From assembly GCA_959604355.1 (NCBI GenBank), contig CAUHAO010000022.1, positions 1 to 28,402 of the forward strand: a stretch of DNA of 28,402 nt. Direction: 5' to 3'. This DNA is from an uncultured Eubacteriales bacterium. Lineage in GTDB: Bacteria; Bacillota; Clostridia; Oscillospirales; UBA644. This document shows, one piece after another, positions 7,793-17,260 of the stretch. A program made the position numbers and the translations under genes. The stretch's first letter is position 1, and every line of letters begins with the position of its first letter. Under the pieces are notes generated by a model, which was not told where the DNA came from, searched no databases, and worked only from the letters and a program-made list of their open reading frames with translations.

Positions 7793-8743
7793 ATGGCAGA
7801 AACTTACACCGTCAGCCTCGCACATATAGCAAAAGAAGCAGGTCTAAAGACCGTATGGCTGCCCGAGGGGGAAAAGGGCGATCTTGAAAAAATACTCATT
7901 TCCACTCCGGAGATAAATCGTCCCGCTCTCCAGCTCGCAGGATTCTTCGATTATTTTGATCCGAAACGTATTCAGGTTGTGGGTAAAGTCGAGGCAACAT
8001 ATATAGCTCAGTTTTCGTCCGAAGTGCAGTATGAAAAATTTGAACGTCTTTTTTCGTATGACATACCTGCGATAGTCGTTGCACACAACATCACTCCGAA
8101 CGAAGAACTTATGCTCGCGGCAAAAAAACATAACATTCCTGTATTCGGATTTGAAGAAACGGCATCGAACCTGACATTCGTTCTTGTCAACGCTCTCAAT
8201 CTGGCGCTCGCACCGCGCGAAACACGTCACGGCGTTCTCGTCGAGGTTTACGGCGAAGGAATTCTGATGATCGGCGACAGCGGTATCGGAAAGAGCGAAA
8301 CGGCAACGGAACTGCTGAAAAGAGGACATCGCCTTGTGGCGGATGACGCGGTCGAAATAAAGCGCGCGTCGAACAAGACACTTTTCGGCTCGTCCCCCGA
8401 AGTGATTCGTCATCTTATCGAGCTTCGCGGCATAGGTATTGTTGACGTACGCCGCATTTTCGGCGTCGGCGCAGTCAAAGAGACCGCAAAAATCGACCTT
8501 GTGATACAGATGGAAAAATGGGACGACTCAAAGCAATACGAACGTCTCGGACTTGACGAAGAATATTACGATATTCTCGGTCTCAAGATCCCGACTGTCA
8601 CCATCCCGATCCAACCCGGGCGAAATCTCGCGATAATTATCGAGGTCGCGGCTATGAACAACCGCCAGCGCAGGCTTGGTTATAACGCGGCGGCGGAACT
8701 CAACAAACGACTCATGGAAAGTATGGGAATAGATATACAATGA
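7793..8743 (+). CDS. hprK: HPr kinase/phosphorylase
   Basis: The 316-residue enzyme phosphorylates HPr on its regulatory serine using ATP or pyrophosphate, and reverses this with phosphate. It thus controls carbon catabolite repression. The N-terminal domain spans about 1-130. The catalytic domain has conserved H146, Walker A GDSGIGKS (161-168), VADDAVEI (182-189) and the HprK signature RGIGIVDVRRIFG (212-224). Length matches the family. AGGAG at 7778-7782 is ten bases from ATG 7793. The stop overlaps the murB start (ATGA). No HPr or PTS gene is present in the window. Confidence 0.97.
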   Translation: MAETYTVSLAHIAKEAGLKTVWLPEGEKGDLEKILISTPEINRPALQLAGFFDYFDPKRIQVVGKVEATYIAQFSSEVQYEKFERLFSYDIPAIVVAHNITPNEELMLAAKKHNIPVFGFEETASNLTFVLVNALNLALAPRETRHGVLVEVYGEGILMIGDSGIGKSETATELLKRGHRLVADDAVEIKRASNKTLFGSSPEVIRHLIELRGIGIVDVRRIFGVGAVKETAKIDLVIQMEKWDDSKQYERLGLDEEYYDILGLKIPTVTIPIQPGRNLAIIIEVAAMNNRQRRLGYNAAAELNKRLMESMGIDIQ

Positions 8744-9630
8744 CGGATTTTTCTCGCGTCACGGCTTTCGCCGGAGAAAACGGAATACGCTTCAAAACGG
8801 ACGTTATGCTCAAAAACATAACGACCTTCCGTATCGGCGGCAATGCGAAGGTAATTCTTTATCCCGCAGATGCCATGCAGGCGGCACTGTGCGTGCGCTT
8901 TCTCGGTAAAGACGGGTATACGGTGCTTGGTAACGGCTCGAATGTGCTTGCACCCGATGAAGGTTTGGAAAAAGTCATTATCAAGACAGATATGATGAAA
9001 GAGCTGACGCTCGACGGTGAATGTATCACCGCGGGCGCGGGTGTCATGCTTTCGTCGGCGGCCGCTCTCGCGGCGAGAAATTCTCTCACCGGCATGGAGC
9101 GTCTTTTCGGTATTCCCGGCAGTATCGGCGGCGCGGTTATAATGAACGCTGGGGCTTACGGCGGGGAAATGTCGCAGATCGTTGAAGAAACCCTTTTTGT
9201 TGACGGCGACGGGAATATACGTACCGTAACCGGTGCCGAACACCGTTTCGGCTACCGCAAGTCGTGCTTTGAGCTCGGGGATATAGTCTGCGGCACAAAA
9301 ATGAGACTGCAAAAGGGGAACGCTGAAGAAATACGCTCCCTTACAGACGAACTCATGAAGCGCAGACGCACATCTCAGCCCCTCGAATATCCGTCCGCTG
9401 GCAGCGTTTTCAAGCGTCCTGAGGGGTATTTCGCAGGCAAACTTATCCAGGACTGTGACCTTAAAGGCGTGAGCGTAGGCGGCGCGCAGGTGAGTTTGAA
9501 ACACGCAGGGTTTATTGTCAATACGGGTGACGCGACGGCTAAAGACGTCAAAGATCTGATAAAACATATCCAGCAGACCGTTTTTGATAAATTCGGTGTG
9601 CGTCTTGAAACGGAGATACGGATGCTGTGA
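8740..9630 (+). CDS. murB: UDP-N-acetylenolpyruvoylglucosamine reductase
   Basis: The 296-residue FAD enzyme completes UDP-N-acetylmuramate synthesis for peptidoglycan. It shows the FAD-binding LGNGSNVL (63-70), the GIPGSIGGAVIMNAGAYGG core (124-142) and FGYRKSCF (170-177). The catalytic serine is S222 in SAGSVFKRP, and the C-terminal glutamate is E292 in LETEIRML. It lacks the extra loop of type I enzymes, so it is the type II form usual in Firmicutes. It starts within hprK's stop and ends in a GTGA overlap with whiA, indicating coupled translation. Confidence 0.97.
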   Translation: MTDFSRVTAFAGENGIRFKTDVMLKNITTFRIGGNAKVILYPADAMQAALCVRFLGKDGYTVLGNGSNVLAPDEGLEKVIIKTDMMKELTLDGECITAGAGVMLSSAAALAARNSLTGMERLFGIPGSIGGAVIMNAGAYGGEMSQIVEETLFVDGDGNIRTVTGAEHRFGYRKSCFELGDIVCGTKMRLQKGNAEEIRSLTDELMKRRRTSQPLEYPSAGSVFKRPEGYFAGKLIQDCDLKGVSVGGAQVSLKHAGFIVNTGDATAKDVKDLIKHIQQTVFDKFGVRLETEIRML

Positions 9631-10526
9631 GGTCGTATTCTTATAAAATCAAACAGTCCCTTTGTTCGCAGGAGACACAGGCGTGCTGCGCCAACGCGGA
9701 GCTGTACGGCTTTCTGCTTTTCTGCAATACGTTCCGCGAGGACAAGATACGTGTCGTTACGGAACACGCGGACATTTTACGCCGGTACGAGAAAATGATA
9801 TCCGCGATAATAGGAAAGACGAACTGCACGCTTTCCGAAAAAGGGGAGAAATCCAAAAGCTTCGTGCTCGAAGTCAACGGCGAGCAGAATATAGCCAAAA
9901 TAGTACGTTATATCGGGAATTACAATATACGTTCGCCGTTGCACATTGATTTTTCGGTGACGGAAAAAGAATGTTGCATGAAATCTTTTCTGCGCGGCGT
10001 ATTCGTGGCGGGCGGTTTTATTTCCCAGCCGGGACGAGCATACCATCTTGAAATAAGAACGCCGCATTTGCTCCTTGCGGAAGACCTCGTGCGCTATTGC
10101 TCTGAATTCGGTATAAATCTGCATACCATCACACGCAGCGGCAAAAAGGTCGCCTATCTCAAAAGCGGAGAGCCGATAAAGGATTTTCTTACGGTCATCG
10201 GAGCAACAGATTTCGTTTTTGACTTCGCAAACGTGGAAATAGAGCGCGAATTGCGCAACAATATTAACCGCGCGATAAATTGCGAGTCCGCAAATCTTGA
10301 TAAGAACATTGCCGCGTCACGGGCGCAGGTAAAAGCGATAAATATTCTCATGCAAAAGGGTGTTATAAAGGACGATGAGCAGCTTTATCAAGTCGCGTCG
10401 GCGCGTCTCGAACACCCCGAAATGACGCTCGAACAGCTCGGTGCGACTCTTTCGCCACCGCTGTCAAAGTCGGGCGCCGCACATCGCATGCGTCGGATAA
10501 TGGCGCTCGCAAAGCAATATTCATAG
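9627..10526 (+). CDS. whiA: DNA-binding protein WhiA
   Basis: The 299-residue protein has the WhiA architecture. A LAGLIDADG-endonuclease-like N-terminal region (about 1-215) includes FLRGVFVAGGFIS, and a C-terminal helix-turn-helix (about 240-295) includes TLEQLGATLSPPLSKSGAAHRMRRI-type sequence at 272-292. WhiA acts in sporulation of actinomycetes and in division or chromosome segregation of Bacillus. The start is GTG 9627, fused to murB's stop as GTGA. Its own stop TAG overlaps the dnaE ribosome binding site. RapZ and YvcK, normally encoded just upstream, are missing here. Confidence 0.95.
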   Translation: MRSYSYKIKQSLCSQETQACCANAELYGFLLFCNTFREDKIRVVTEHADILRRYEKMISAIIGKTNCTLSEKGEKSKSFVLEVNGEQNIAKIVRYIGNYNIRSPLHIDFSVTEKECCMKSFLRGVFVAGGFISQPGRAYHLEIRTPHLLLAEDLVRYCSEFGINLHTITRSGKKVAYLKSGEPIKDFLTVIGATDFVFDFANVEIERELRNNINRAINCESANLDKNIAASRAQVKAINILMQKGVIKDDEQLYQVASARLEHPEMTLEQLGATLSPPLSKSGAAHRMRRIMALAKQYS

Positions 10527-10536
10527 GAGAAAAGTA

Positions 10537-13500
10537 ATGGGATTCGTTCATCTTCACGTCCATACCGAATACAGCTTGCTCGACGGAGCATGCCGCATCA
10601 AAAAGATGATGCCGATGCTCAAAGAAATGGGGCAAACAGCCGTTGCCATGACAGACCACGGCAATATGTACGCGACGATAGTATTTTACCGCGAAGCGAA
10701 AGCGTGCGGATTAAATCCGATAATCGGGTGCGAGGTGTATACGTCGCTCAATTCGCGTTTCGATAAATCAACCCGTGAGATGGGACATCTTGTGCTGTTA
10801 TGCAAGGACAATGTGGGCTATAAAAACCTCATTGCGATGGTTTCATTTGCCAACATGGAAGGTTTTTATTACCGTCCGCGTGTGGACTGGGAGCTTCTTG
10901 AAAAATATCACGAAGGCCTTATATGTCTTTCGGCGTGTTTTGCGGGCGACGTGCAGCAGAAGCTTATTCAGGGCGACTACGAGGGCGCGAAAGAACTCGC
11001 ACTGCGTTTCCGTTCGGTATTCGGGCCCGAAAATTATTTTCTTGAAATACAGGACCACGGTCTTGAAGACGACCCTGTCGTTTGCCGCGGTGTGATTAAG
11101 CTTTCGCAGGAAACGGGTATTCCGATAGTTGCCACCAACGACGCGCATTATCTTCGCAAGAGCGACGCGAAAGCACAGAAAATACTTCTTTGTGTCCAAA
11201 CTCAGAAAACATTCAGCGAAGACACAGGCATGGGCTTTTCGACGGACGAGTTTTACCTCAAGAGCGAAGAAGAGATGCGCAAGCTCTTTGAATATGTCCC
11301 CGAAGCGTGCGACAATACCGTGAAGATCGCCGAACGCTGCCATGTCGTATTTCCCGAGATAGATGACGAAAAGAATAAAGTTTACTATCTGCCGGTCTTC
11401 GAGTGGACGGACGGCTTGTCGCATTACGACTATCTGCGAAAAATCGCTTATGACGGCCTGGACAAGCGTTATCCGAAAGAAAAGCAGACAAAGGAACTCA
11501 TCGACCGCCTTGAATATGAATTGAGCGTCATAAATAAAATGGGCTTTGTCGACTACTTCCTTATAGTCATGGACTTTATCCGTTACGCGAAGGATCACGG
11601 CATTCCGATTGGCCCGGGCCGAGGCTCGGGAGCGGGCAGTCTTGTCGCGTATTGCATAAGAATAACAAATATCGATCCGCTGCGGTATAATCTGATTTTC
11701 GAGCGGTTTCTCAACCCCGAGCGTATATCCATGCCCGACTTTGACGTCGATATGTGCCCCGTGCGCCGAGGCGACGTGCTTGCGTATGTCAAGGAGCGTT
11801 ACGGAGAGGACCATGTCGCGAATATCGTCACATTCGGTACGATGAAGGCGAAAGCGGCGGTCAAGGATGTTGCACGCGTTCTCGGCTTTACGCCGCAGGA
11901 AGCGAACGCACTGACAAAAATGATCCCCGATAAAATGAACCTCACCAAGGAAGAGAAGAAGATGTCGTATCTTCATCTCTGCGTGGAACGTGTGCCGGAG
12001 CTTCGTGCCCTATACGAGTCTGACCCTCGTGTGAAAGAGCTGCTGGATATGTCGGAGAGCATAGAAAACTCCCCGCGTCATTCCTCCGTTCACGCCTGCG
12101 GTATCGTTATTGCCAAAGAGCCCGTTTATCACTATGTTCCGCTTGCCGTCAACGACGGACAGGTCGTGGCACAGTTCGATATGGTCGAGGTTGAGCATGT
12201 CGGCCTTGTCAAGATGGACTTTTTGGGCCTGCGTAACCTTACGGTCATAAATGACGCGTGCAAGCTCATAAGAAAATACAACCCGGACTTCAATATTGAA
12301 AACGTAGACGTTGAAGATCCGGCGGTGTACGATCTGCTTTCAAACGGCGAAACGGAAGGTATATTCCAGCTTGAGAGCGGCGGTATGAAGAAGACGCTCA
12401 TCTCACTCAAGCCGAGATGCATGGAAGATATCATAGCTATTATATCGCTTTACCGTCCCGGCCCGATGGACAGTATCCCCACATATATCTACAACAAACA
12501 GCATCCCGATAAAATAAAATATAAACACCCGGCGCTCGAACCCATACTCAACGTCACTTACGGGTGCATGGTTTACCAGGAACAGGTCATGCAGATAGTG
12601 CGTGAGCTTGCGGGCTTCTCATACGGCAGAGCAGACGTCGTTCGTAAGGCCATGGGTAAGAAAAAGATGGATATCATGACCCGTGAGCGCGAATATTTTG
12701 TCAACGGCAAAAAACGCGACGACGGAAGCGTTGAGATCCCCGGCTGTGTCGCAAACGGCATCCCTGCGGATATTGCAAACGAGATATACGACGAAATGGT
12801 CAAGTTTGCCGAATACGCGTTTAACAAGTCACATGCCGCGGCGTATGCCTACGTTACATATTACACGGCATTTCTCAAGACACATTACAAGAAAGAATAT
12901 ATGGCGGCGCTTCTGACAAGCGTCATCGACAAGACCGATAAAATGGTGGCGTATATCAACGAATGCCGCAACCAGGGTATAGAAGTGCTGTCACCCGATA
13001 TCAACGAATCGGAAGATATATTCACGGTCAGCGGCAACGGCGTACGTTTCGGCTTGAAGGCTGTAAAAAGCGTCGGCACTAACGCTATTGCGGATATCCT
13101 TGAGGAACGCGCAAAAGGCGGCCATTTCACAAGCTTTTACAATTTCTGCAAGCGTATGCTCGACGGCTACGATGTTGACTCTCGTACCGTTGAAAGTCTT
13201 ATTTATTGCGGCGCGTTCGATGCTTTCGAGCAAAACCGCCGTCAGATGATACAGGCGTTTCCCGAAATCAAAAAAAATCTTTCCGGCTATCTCAAAGAAA
13301 AAAGCGAAGGTCAGCTTACGCTTTTCGGCGAGGAAGAACCCGAGGGTGACGACGATTACGTTTTCCCGAAGGCGGAAGAATTCAATAAAAAAGAAAAACT
13401 CATGCTCGAAAAGAAGGTTACCGGTCTTTATCTTTCAGACCACCCGATGCGCGACTACGAGAACGATTTTGAAATGTCGGGAGCAACTCCGATAGCGTCA

Positions 13501-14088
13501 CTTTTCGGAGATGACAGCGGCTATGAAAACAACCAGAAGATACGCATTTTCGGCATAATGACGAAAGTCACGAAAAAGATGACGAAAAACGACACGCAGA
13601 TGGCAATCTGCACGGTCGAGGATCTTTCGGGCTCTGTAGAAGTGTTGCTTTTCTCCAAAGCGTATGAGAAATATTCAACCCGTATCGCTGAGGATTCCGT
13701 TTTTGTCATTGACGGAAAACTCAGCATAAAGGAAGATACGTTCTCGGGGGGCGACGAGGGTGAGGACGGAGCAGGCGGCGGAAACGTGTCCATATCCGTA
13801 ATTCTCAATGATCTTCGCGAGGTTAAGGTGAAACAGAGTGATACCGATAATGCCGCCGGACAGCGCAGAATCCTCATTGTTCACATGTACGACGAGGACA
13901 AGCCGAGACTCAACGATTGCATAGAAATGCTCATGCAGAACACGGGCGGCGATGAAGTGTATTTTGATTTCGCCGATGAGGGACGCAAAGCGCGTTTCAA
14001 GAAGAATAATATTGCTATCACGCCCACGTTCATACGTTCACTGAGAGGACTTCTGGGCAACGACAGGGTAGAGGTAAGGACTCTTTAA
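10537..14088 (+). CDS. dnaE: DNA polymerase III alpha subunit, DnaE type
   Basis: The 1183-residue replicative polymerase begins with an intact-looking PHP domain (HLHVHTEYSLLDG near residue 4). The palm holds GRGSGAGSLVAY and catalytic aspartates D401 and D403 in PDFDVD, with the third, D561, in VKMDFLGLRNL. NGETEGIFQLESGGMKK and YQEQVMQI are further polymerase motifs. Helix-hairpin-helix and OB-fold regions follow; the OB-fold is near residues 990-1080 (IRIFGIMTKV). Length is typical of the DnaE1/DnaE3 group. In a Firmicute, PolC usually shares leading-strand work, so DnaE may be the lagging-strand or second polymerase. AGGAG at 10525-10529 precedes ATG 10537. Adjacency of whiA and dnaE is also known in Clostridium. 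Confidence 0.97.
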   Translation: MGFVHLHVHTEYSLLDGACRIKKMMPMLKEMGQTAVAMTDHGNMYATIVFYREAKACGLNPIIGCEVYTSLNSRFDKSTREMGHLVLLCKDNVGYKNLIAMVSFANMEGFYYRPRVDWELLEKYHEGLICLSACFAGDVQQKLIQGDYEGAKELALRFRSVFGPENYFLEIQDHGLEDDPVVCRGVIKLSQETGIPIVATNDAHYLRKSDAKAQKILLCVQTQKTFSEDTGMGFSTDEFYLKSEEEMRKLFEYVPEACDNTVKIAERCHVVFPEIDDEKNKVYYLPVFEWTDGLSHYDYLRKIAYDGLDKRYPKEKQTKELIDRLEYELSVINKMGFVDYFLIVMDFIRYAKDHGIPIGPGRGSGAGSLVAYCIRITNIDPLRYNLIFERFLNPERISMPDFDVDMCPVRRGDVLAYVKERYGEDHVANIVTFGTMKAKAAVKDVARVLGFTPQEANALTKMIPDKMNLTKEEKKMSYLHLCVERVPELRALYESDPRVKELLDMSESIENSPRHSSVHACGIVIAKEPVYHYVPLAVNDGQVVAQFDMVEVEHVGLVKMDFLGLRNLTVINDACKLIRKYNPDFNIENVDVEDPAVYDLLSNGETEGIFQLESGGMKKTLISLKPRCMEDIIAIISLYRPGPMDSIPTYIYNKQHPDKIKYKHPALEPILNVTYGCMVYQEQVMQIVRELAGFSYGRADVVRKAMGKKKMDIMTREREYFVNGKKRDDGSVEIPGCVANGIPADIANEIYDEMVKFAEYAFNKSHAAAYAYVTYYTAFLKTHYKKEYMAALLTSVIDKTDKMVAYINECRNQGIEVLSPDINESEDIFTVSGNGVRFGLKAVKSVGTNAIADILEERAKGGHFTSFYNFCKRMLDGYDVDSRTVESLIYCGAFDAFEQNRRQMIQAFPEIKKNLSGYLKEKSEGQLTLFGEEEPEGDDDYVFPKAEEFNKKEKLMLEKKVTGLYLSDHPMRDYENDFEMSGATPIASLFGDDSGYENNQKIRIFGIMTKVTKKMTKNDTQMAICTVEDLSGSVEVLLFSKAYEKYSTRIAEDSVFVIDGKLSIKEDTFSGGDEGEDGAGGGNVSISVILNDLREVKVKQSDTDNAAGQRRILIVHMYDEDKPRLNDCIEMLMQNTGGDEVYFDFADEGRKARFKKNNIAITPTFIRSLRGLLGNDRVEVRTL

Positions 14089-14128
14089 TCATATAATATT
14101 AAAGAAGATAATCGGGGGAGAGATAACA

Positions 14129-14965
14129 ATGCTTGACTTTGAAAATACAGCAAAAAGAATAATAGAAAATTCGACAGATGTCTGCAACTGCACCATAACC
14201 CAGCAGACGAAAGAAAAGGCGATACGGTTTATTGATCTTGTCAGAGCGTCGATATATCCGCAGGTGTTCGACGAGATCAATCTGAAGTATAATGACGAAT
14301 ACAGCGTGACTGTGGGAAATCTGCGTCGCACCGCTGAACTGCTTCAGGATATCTGCACGGATATTTATTGCGGCAACGAGTCCGAAGCCGCGGAAGTTAC
14401 CGAAAAATTCATGCAATCCGTGCCGAAAATAGCGGAGTATCTTAACGGAGACATTCAGGCGGCGTATGACGGCGACCCCGCGGCAAAGAGTAAAACGGAA
14501 ATAATGCTCGCGTATCCCGCTTTTGAGGCGATAAGCACGTTCCGTATAGCTCACGAATTGCTCATAGTAGGCGTGCCGCTGCTTCCGCGTATACTCACTG
14601 AGTACGCCCACCGAGTCACGGGCATAGATATCCACCCCGGAGCGACCGTCGGTCATTGCTTCTTTATCGACCACGGCACGGGAGTCGTTATCGGCGAAAC
14701 GTGCGTGATAGGTGACAACGTCAAACTTTATCAGGGAGTTACGCTCGGCGCGAAGAGTTTCCGAAAAGACGCGGACGGCAACCCTGTCAAAGGTATCAAG
14801 CGGCATCCCAATATCGGCAACAACGTCGTCATTTACGCGGGGGCGACGATCCTCGGCGGTGACACGTTTATCGGAGATAATTCGGTGATAGGCGGCAACG
14901 TCTGGCTCACACATTCCGTTCCGGCGGGCAGCAAGGTCATGAACACCGAGAAATTATATATGTAA
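14129..14965 (+). CDS. cysE: Serine O-acetyltransferase (EpsC-type)
   Basis: The 278-residue enzyme transfers acetyl from acetyl-CoA to serine, giving O-acetylserine for cysteine synthesis. An alpha-helical N-terminal domain (about 1-165) precedes a left-handed beta-helix of hexapeptide repeats. The active-site segment is DIHPGATVGHCFFIDHGTG (167-185), with H169, D181 and H182. The long N-terminal domain and short tail (NTEKLYM) fit the EpsC subgroup rather than E. coli CysE. A GGGGGAG ribosome binding site lies just upstream. It is 40 bases after dnaE and probably cotranscribed. No cysteine synthase is nearby. Confidence 0.92.
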   Translation: MLDFENTAKRIIENSTDVCNCTITQQTKEKAIRFIDLVRASIYPQVFDEINLKYNDEYSVTVGNLRRTAELLQDICTDIYCGNESEAAEVTEKFMQSVPKIAEYLNGDIQAAYDGDPAAKSKTEIMLAYPAFEAISTFRIAHELLIVGVPLLPRILTEYAHRVTGIDIHPGATVGHCFFIDHGTGVVIGETCVIGDNVKLYQGVTLGAKSFRKDADGNPVKGIKRHPNIGNNVVIYAGATILGGDTFIGDNSVIGGNVWLTHSVPAGSKVMNTEKLYM

Positions 14966-14969
14966 ATCA

Positions 14970-15006
14970 AAAGCCGACAGGAATTGACCTGTCGGCTTTG
15001 TATTTT
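14970..15006. terminator. Bidirectional terminator between cysE and tgt
   Basis: AAAGCCGACAGG (14970-14981) pairs perfectly with CCTGTCGGCTTT (14988-14999) around AATTGA. T-rich sequence follows on the + strand and A-rich sequence precedes it, so the hairpin can end both converging transcripts. Confidence 0.9.
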
Positions 15007-15015
15007 TGGAGTGAA

Positions 15016-16146
15016 TTATATTCTTTTGCCGTAGATTTCGCGTTTTTCGAGATAGAATTGCTCGTACCGTCCCTCATCGAGCGCCGCGCGAATGTCCTCC
15101 ATGAGTTTATTGTAAAAACGCAGGTTGTGCGTGACCGCAAGACGCATCGCGAGCATCTCATTTGCCTTGAAAAGATGGCGCAGGTAGGCGCGTGTGTGAT
15201 TTTTGCAGAGCAGACAGTCGCATTCGGGGTCAAGAGGCGTGAAGTCGTGCGCGTATTTCTCGTTCATTATATTGATTATGCCCTGAGACGTGAAAAGATG
15301 CCCGTGACGCGCGTTTCGGCTCGGCATTACGCAGTCGAAGAAGTCAACGCCGCGCCATACGCCTTCAAGAATATTTACGGGCGTTCCTACGCCCATGAGA
15401 TAACGCGGCTTGTTTGCGGGCATATACGGCTCAACGGCCTCTATTATGCGGTACATTTCTTCTGTCGGTTCGCCAACGGCAAGACCGCCTATCGCGTATC
15501 CGTCAAGGTCAAGCGTCGCGATGTCTTTCATGTGCTGTATGCGCAGATCTTCGTACGTGCAGCCCTGATTTATACCGAAAAGCATCTGCTGAGGGTTGAC
15601 GGTTTCGGGCAGGGAGTTGAGACGCGTGAGCTCGTCGCGACAGCGCGCAAGCCAACGGTATGTACGTTCGCAGGAGCGTTTCGAATAGTTGTATTCCGCC
15701 GGGTTTTCAACACATTCGTCAAAAGCCATTGCAATGGTCGAGCCGAGGTTTGACTGTATCTGCATGCTTTCCTCGGGTCCCATGAAAATGCGGTGTCCGT
15801 CGATATGCGACGAGAAGTCAACGCCTTCTTCGCGTATCTTTCTCAGACTTGCAAGCGAGAATACCTGAAATCCGCCGCTGTCTGTCAGAACAGGGCCTTG
15901 CCATCCCGTGAATTTGCGTACACCTCCGCCTTCGCGTACGAGTTTGTCTCCGGGGCGGAGGTGCAGGTGATACGTATTGCAAAGCATGACCTGACAGCCT
16001 ACGTCTTTGAGATCATACGCGCTCAGCCCGCCTTTGATCGCCGCGGCAGTCGCAACATTCATGAAAACGGGTGTCTGTATAGTTCCGTGCGGCGTGACGA
16101 ATTGCCCTCGCCGCGCGTTTTTTTCTTTTTTGAGAAGTGTGAACAT
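15016..16146 (-). CDS. tgt: tRNA-guanine transglycosylase
   Basis: The 376-residue enzyme exchanges guanine-34 of GUN-anticodon tRNAs for the queuine precursor preQ1. DSGGFQVFSL carries the acid/base D89. The nucleophile is D271 in FDCVMPSRNARHGH. The zinc site is C309, C311, C314 (CDCLLC) and H340. GVGTPVNILEGV (252-263) is the family substrate loop. The start at 16146 is preceded on the minus strand by AGGAGA that overlaps the queA stop, so the two are one operon transcribed leftward. The gene ends at the bidirectional terminator it shares with cysE. Confidence 0.97.
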   Translation of the reverse strand: MFTLLKKEKNARRGQFVTPHGTIQTPVFMNVATAAAIKGGLSAYDLKDVGCQVMLCNTYHLHLRPGDKLVREGGGVRKFTGWQGPVLTDSGGFQVFSLASLRKIREEGVDFSSHIDGHRIFMGPEESMQIQSNLGSTIAMAFDECVENPAEYNYSKRSCERTYRWLARCRDELTRLNSLPETVNPQQMLFGINQGCTYEDLRIQHMKDIATLDLDGYAIGGLAVGEPTEEMYRIIEAVEPYMPANKPRYLMGVGTPVNILEGVWRGVDFFDCVMPSRNARHGHLFTSQGIINIMNEKYAHDFTPLDPECDCLLCKNHTRAYLRHLFKANEMLAMRLAVTHNLRFYNKLMEDIRAALDEGRYEQFYLEKREIYGKRI

Positions 16147-16155
16147 TTTATCTCC

Positions 16156-17175
16156 TTAATGTATGAACATCGCGTCGCCGAACGAGAAGAAACGGTATTT
16201 TTCCTTGACGGCTTCGCTGTATGCGTTGAGAATGTTTTCGCGTCCCGCGAGCGCGGATACGAGCATCACAAGTGTGCTTTCGGGCAGGTGAAAGTTCGTG
16301 ATGAGGCGATCAATGACGTGGAATTCAAAGCCGGGATAGATGAAAATGTCCGTGTCTCCGCTCGTCGCCTGCAAAGGAAGCGTTCTTCCCGCCGTTTCGA
16401 GTACACGGCAGCATGTCGTGCCGACAGCGGTGACTTTTTTGCCCGCCGCTTTTGTCTCATTTATTATTTCAGCGGTGCGCTCGGGGAGTATGAAAAACTC
16501 CGAGTGCATTTTATGTTCCGTAATGTTTTCGACCTTTACGGGACGGAAAGTCCCGAGGCCGACATGGAGCGTTACAAAGCATATTTTGACGCCTTTTGCC
16601 TTGAGCTTTCCGAGAAGCTCTTGCGTGAAATGAAGTCCCGCTGTCGGAGCCGCGACAGAGCCGTCATATTTCGCGTAAACAGTCTGATAACGGCTGTAAT
16701 CCTGGTCTTTTGCGGTTATGTATGGCGGCAGGGGAATCTGACCGATATCTTTTATTTTTTCGGAAAAATCCCCGTCACATTCAAAACGAATGACGCGGTT
16801 GCCGTCCTCTTCGACGGAAACGACTGTCGCTTTGACGTCCTTGATATAAAGAATATCGCCTTCGCGGGCTTTCTTGCCCGGTTTTACCAGACACTCCCAA
16901 GTGTCGGCATCGCGGCGCGCTCTCAAAAGGAATATCTCGACCTGCTCTTCCTTTCCCTCGCGGTGTCCGAAGAGACGGGCGGGGATAACTTTCGAGTCAT
17001 TAAGCACAAGACAGTCGCCCTCTTCGAAATAGTCGAGGATGTCGGGAAATTTGCCGTGGCTTATCTCGCCGGTTTTTTTATCAAGAAGCATAAGTCTGCT
17101 TCCGTCACGTCTTTCCGCGGGATGCTGTGCGATGAGTTCCTTCGGCAGATCGTAGTAAAAATCATGCAGATCCAT
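16156..17175 (-). CDS. queA: S-adenosylmethionine:tRNA ribosyltransferase-isomerase
   Basis: This enzyme transfers the ribosyl moiety of SAM to preQ1 in tRNA, giving epoxyqueuosine, the step after Tgt. Family motifs include YDLPKELIAQHPAERRDGSR at the N-terminus, LNDSKVIPARLFG, PTAGLHFT and LHVGLGTFRPVKVENI followed by EHKMHSEFF. I place the start at 17175 (339 residues, MDLHDFYYDLP), because GAAAGG lies six to seven bases upstream and family members begin there. An in-frame ATG at 17211 would add 12 residues but has no ribosome binding site. It is the first gene of the queA-tgt operon, driven by the leftward promoter at 17259-17288. Confidence 0.95.
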   Translation of the reverse strand: MDLHDFYYDLPKELIAQHPAERRDGSRLMLLDKKTGEISHGKFPDILDYFEEGDCLVLNDSKVIPARLFGHREGKEEQVEIFLLRARRDADTWECLVKPGKKAREGDILYIKDVKATVVSVEEDGNRVIRFECDGDFSEKIKDIGQIPLPPYITAKDQDYSRYQTVYAKYDGSVAAPTAGLHFTQELLGKLKAKGVKICFVTLHVGLGTFRPVKVENITEHKMHSEFFILPERTAEIINETKAAGKKVTAVGTTCCRVLETAGRTLPLQATSGDTDIFIYPGFEFHVIDRLITNFHLPESTLVMLVSALAGRENILNAYSEAVKEKYRFFSFGDAMFIH

Positions 17176-17231
17176 TTTGCGCCTTTCTTTATCATCAAGG
17201 GGTTTATTCATAAAAAAGTTTGATTTTCTTA

Positions 17232-17260
17232 TTGACAGTATAATTTTAATTTGATATAAT
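17232..17260 (+). promoter_or_regulatory. Consensus sigma-A promoter reading toward asd
   Basis: TTGACA (17232-17237), a 17-base spacer and TATAAT (17255-17260) give a perfect consensus promoter. The predicted start is near 17267, leaving a leader of about 165 bases before asd. The -10 lies in the 14-base perfect palindrome GATATAATTATATC (17253-17266), shared with the opposite promoter. Confidence 0.85.

Noticed and set aside
10843..11976. A 377-codon minus-strand open frame inside dnaE
   Set aside because: It is antisense to conserved polymerase motifs and has no family resemblance.
15793..17223. A 476-codon + strand open frame opposite queA and tgt
   Set aside because: It runs antisense across two well-supported genes, shows no recognisable domain, and arises from their codon bias.
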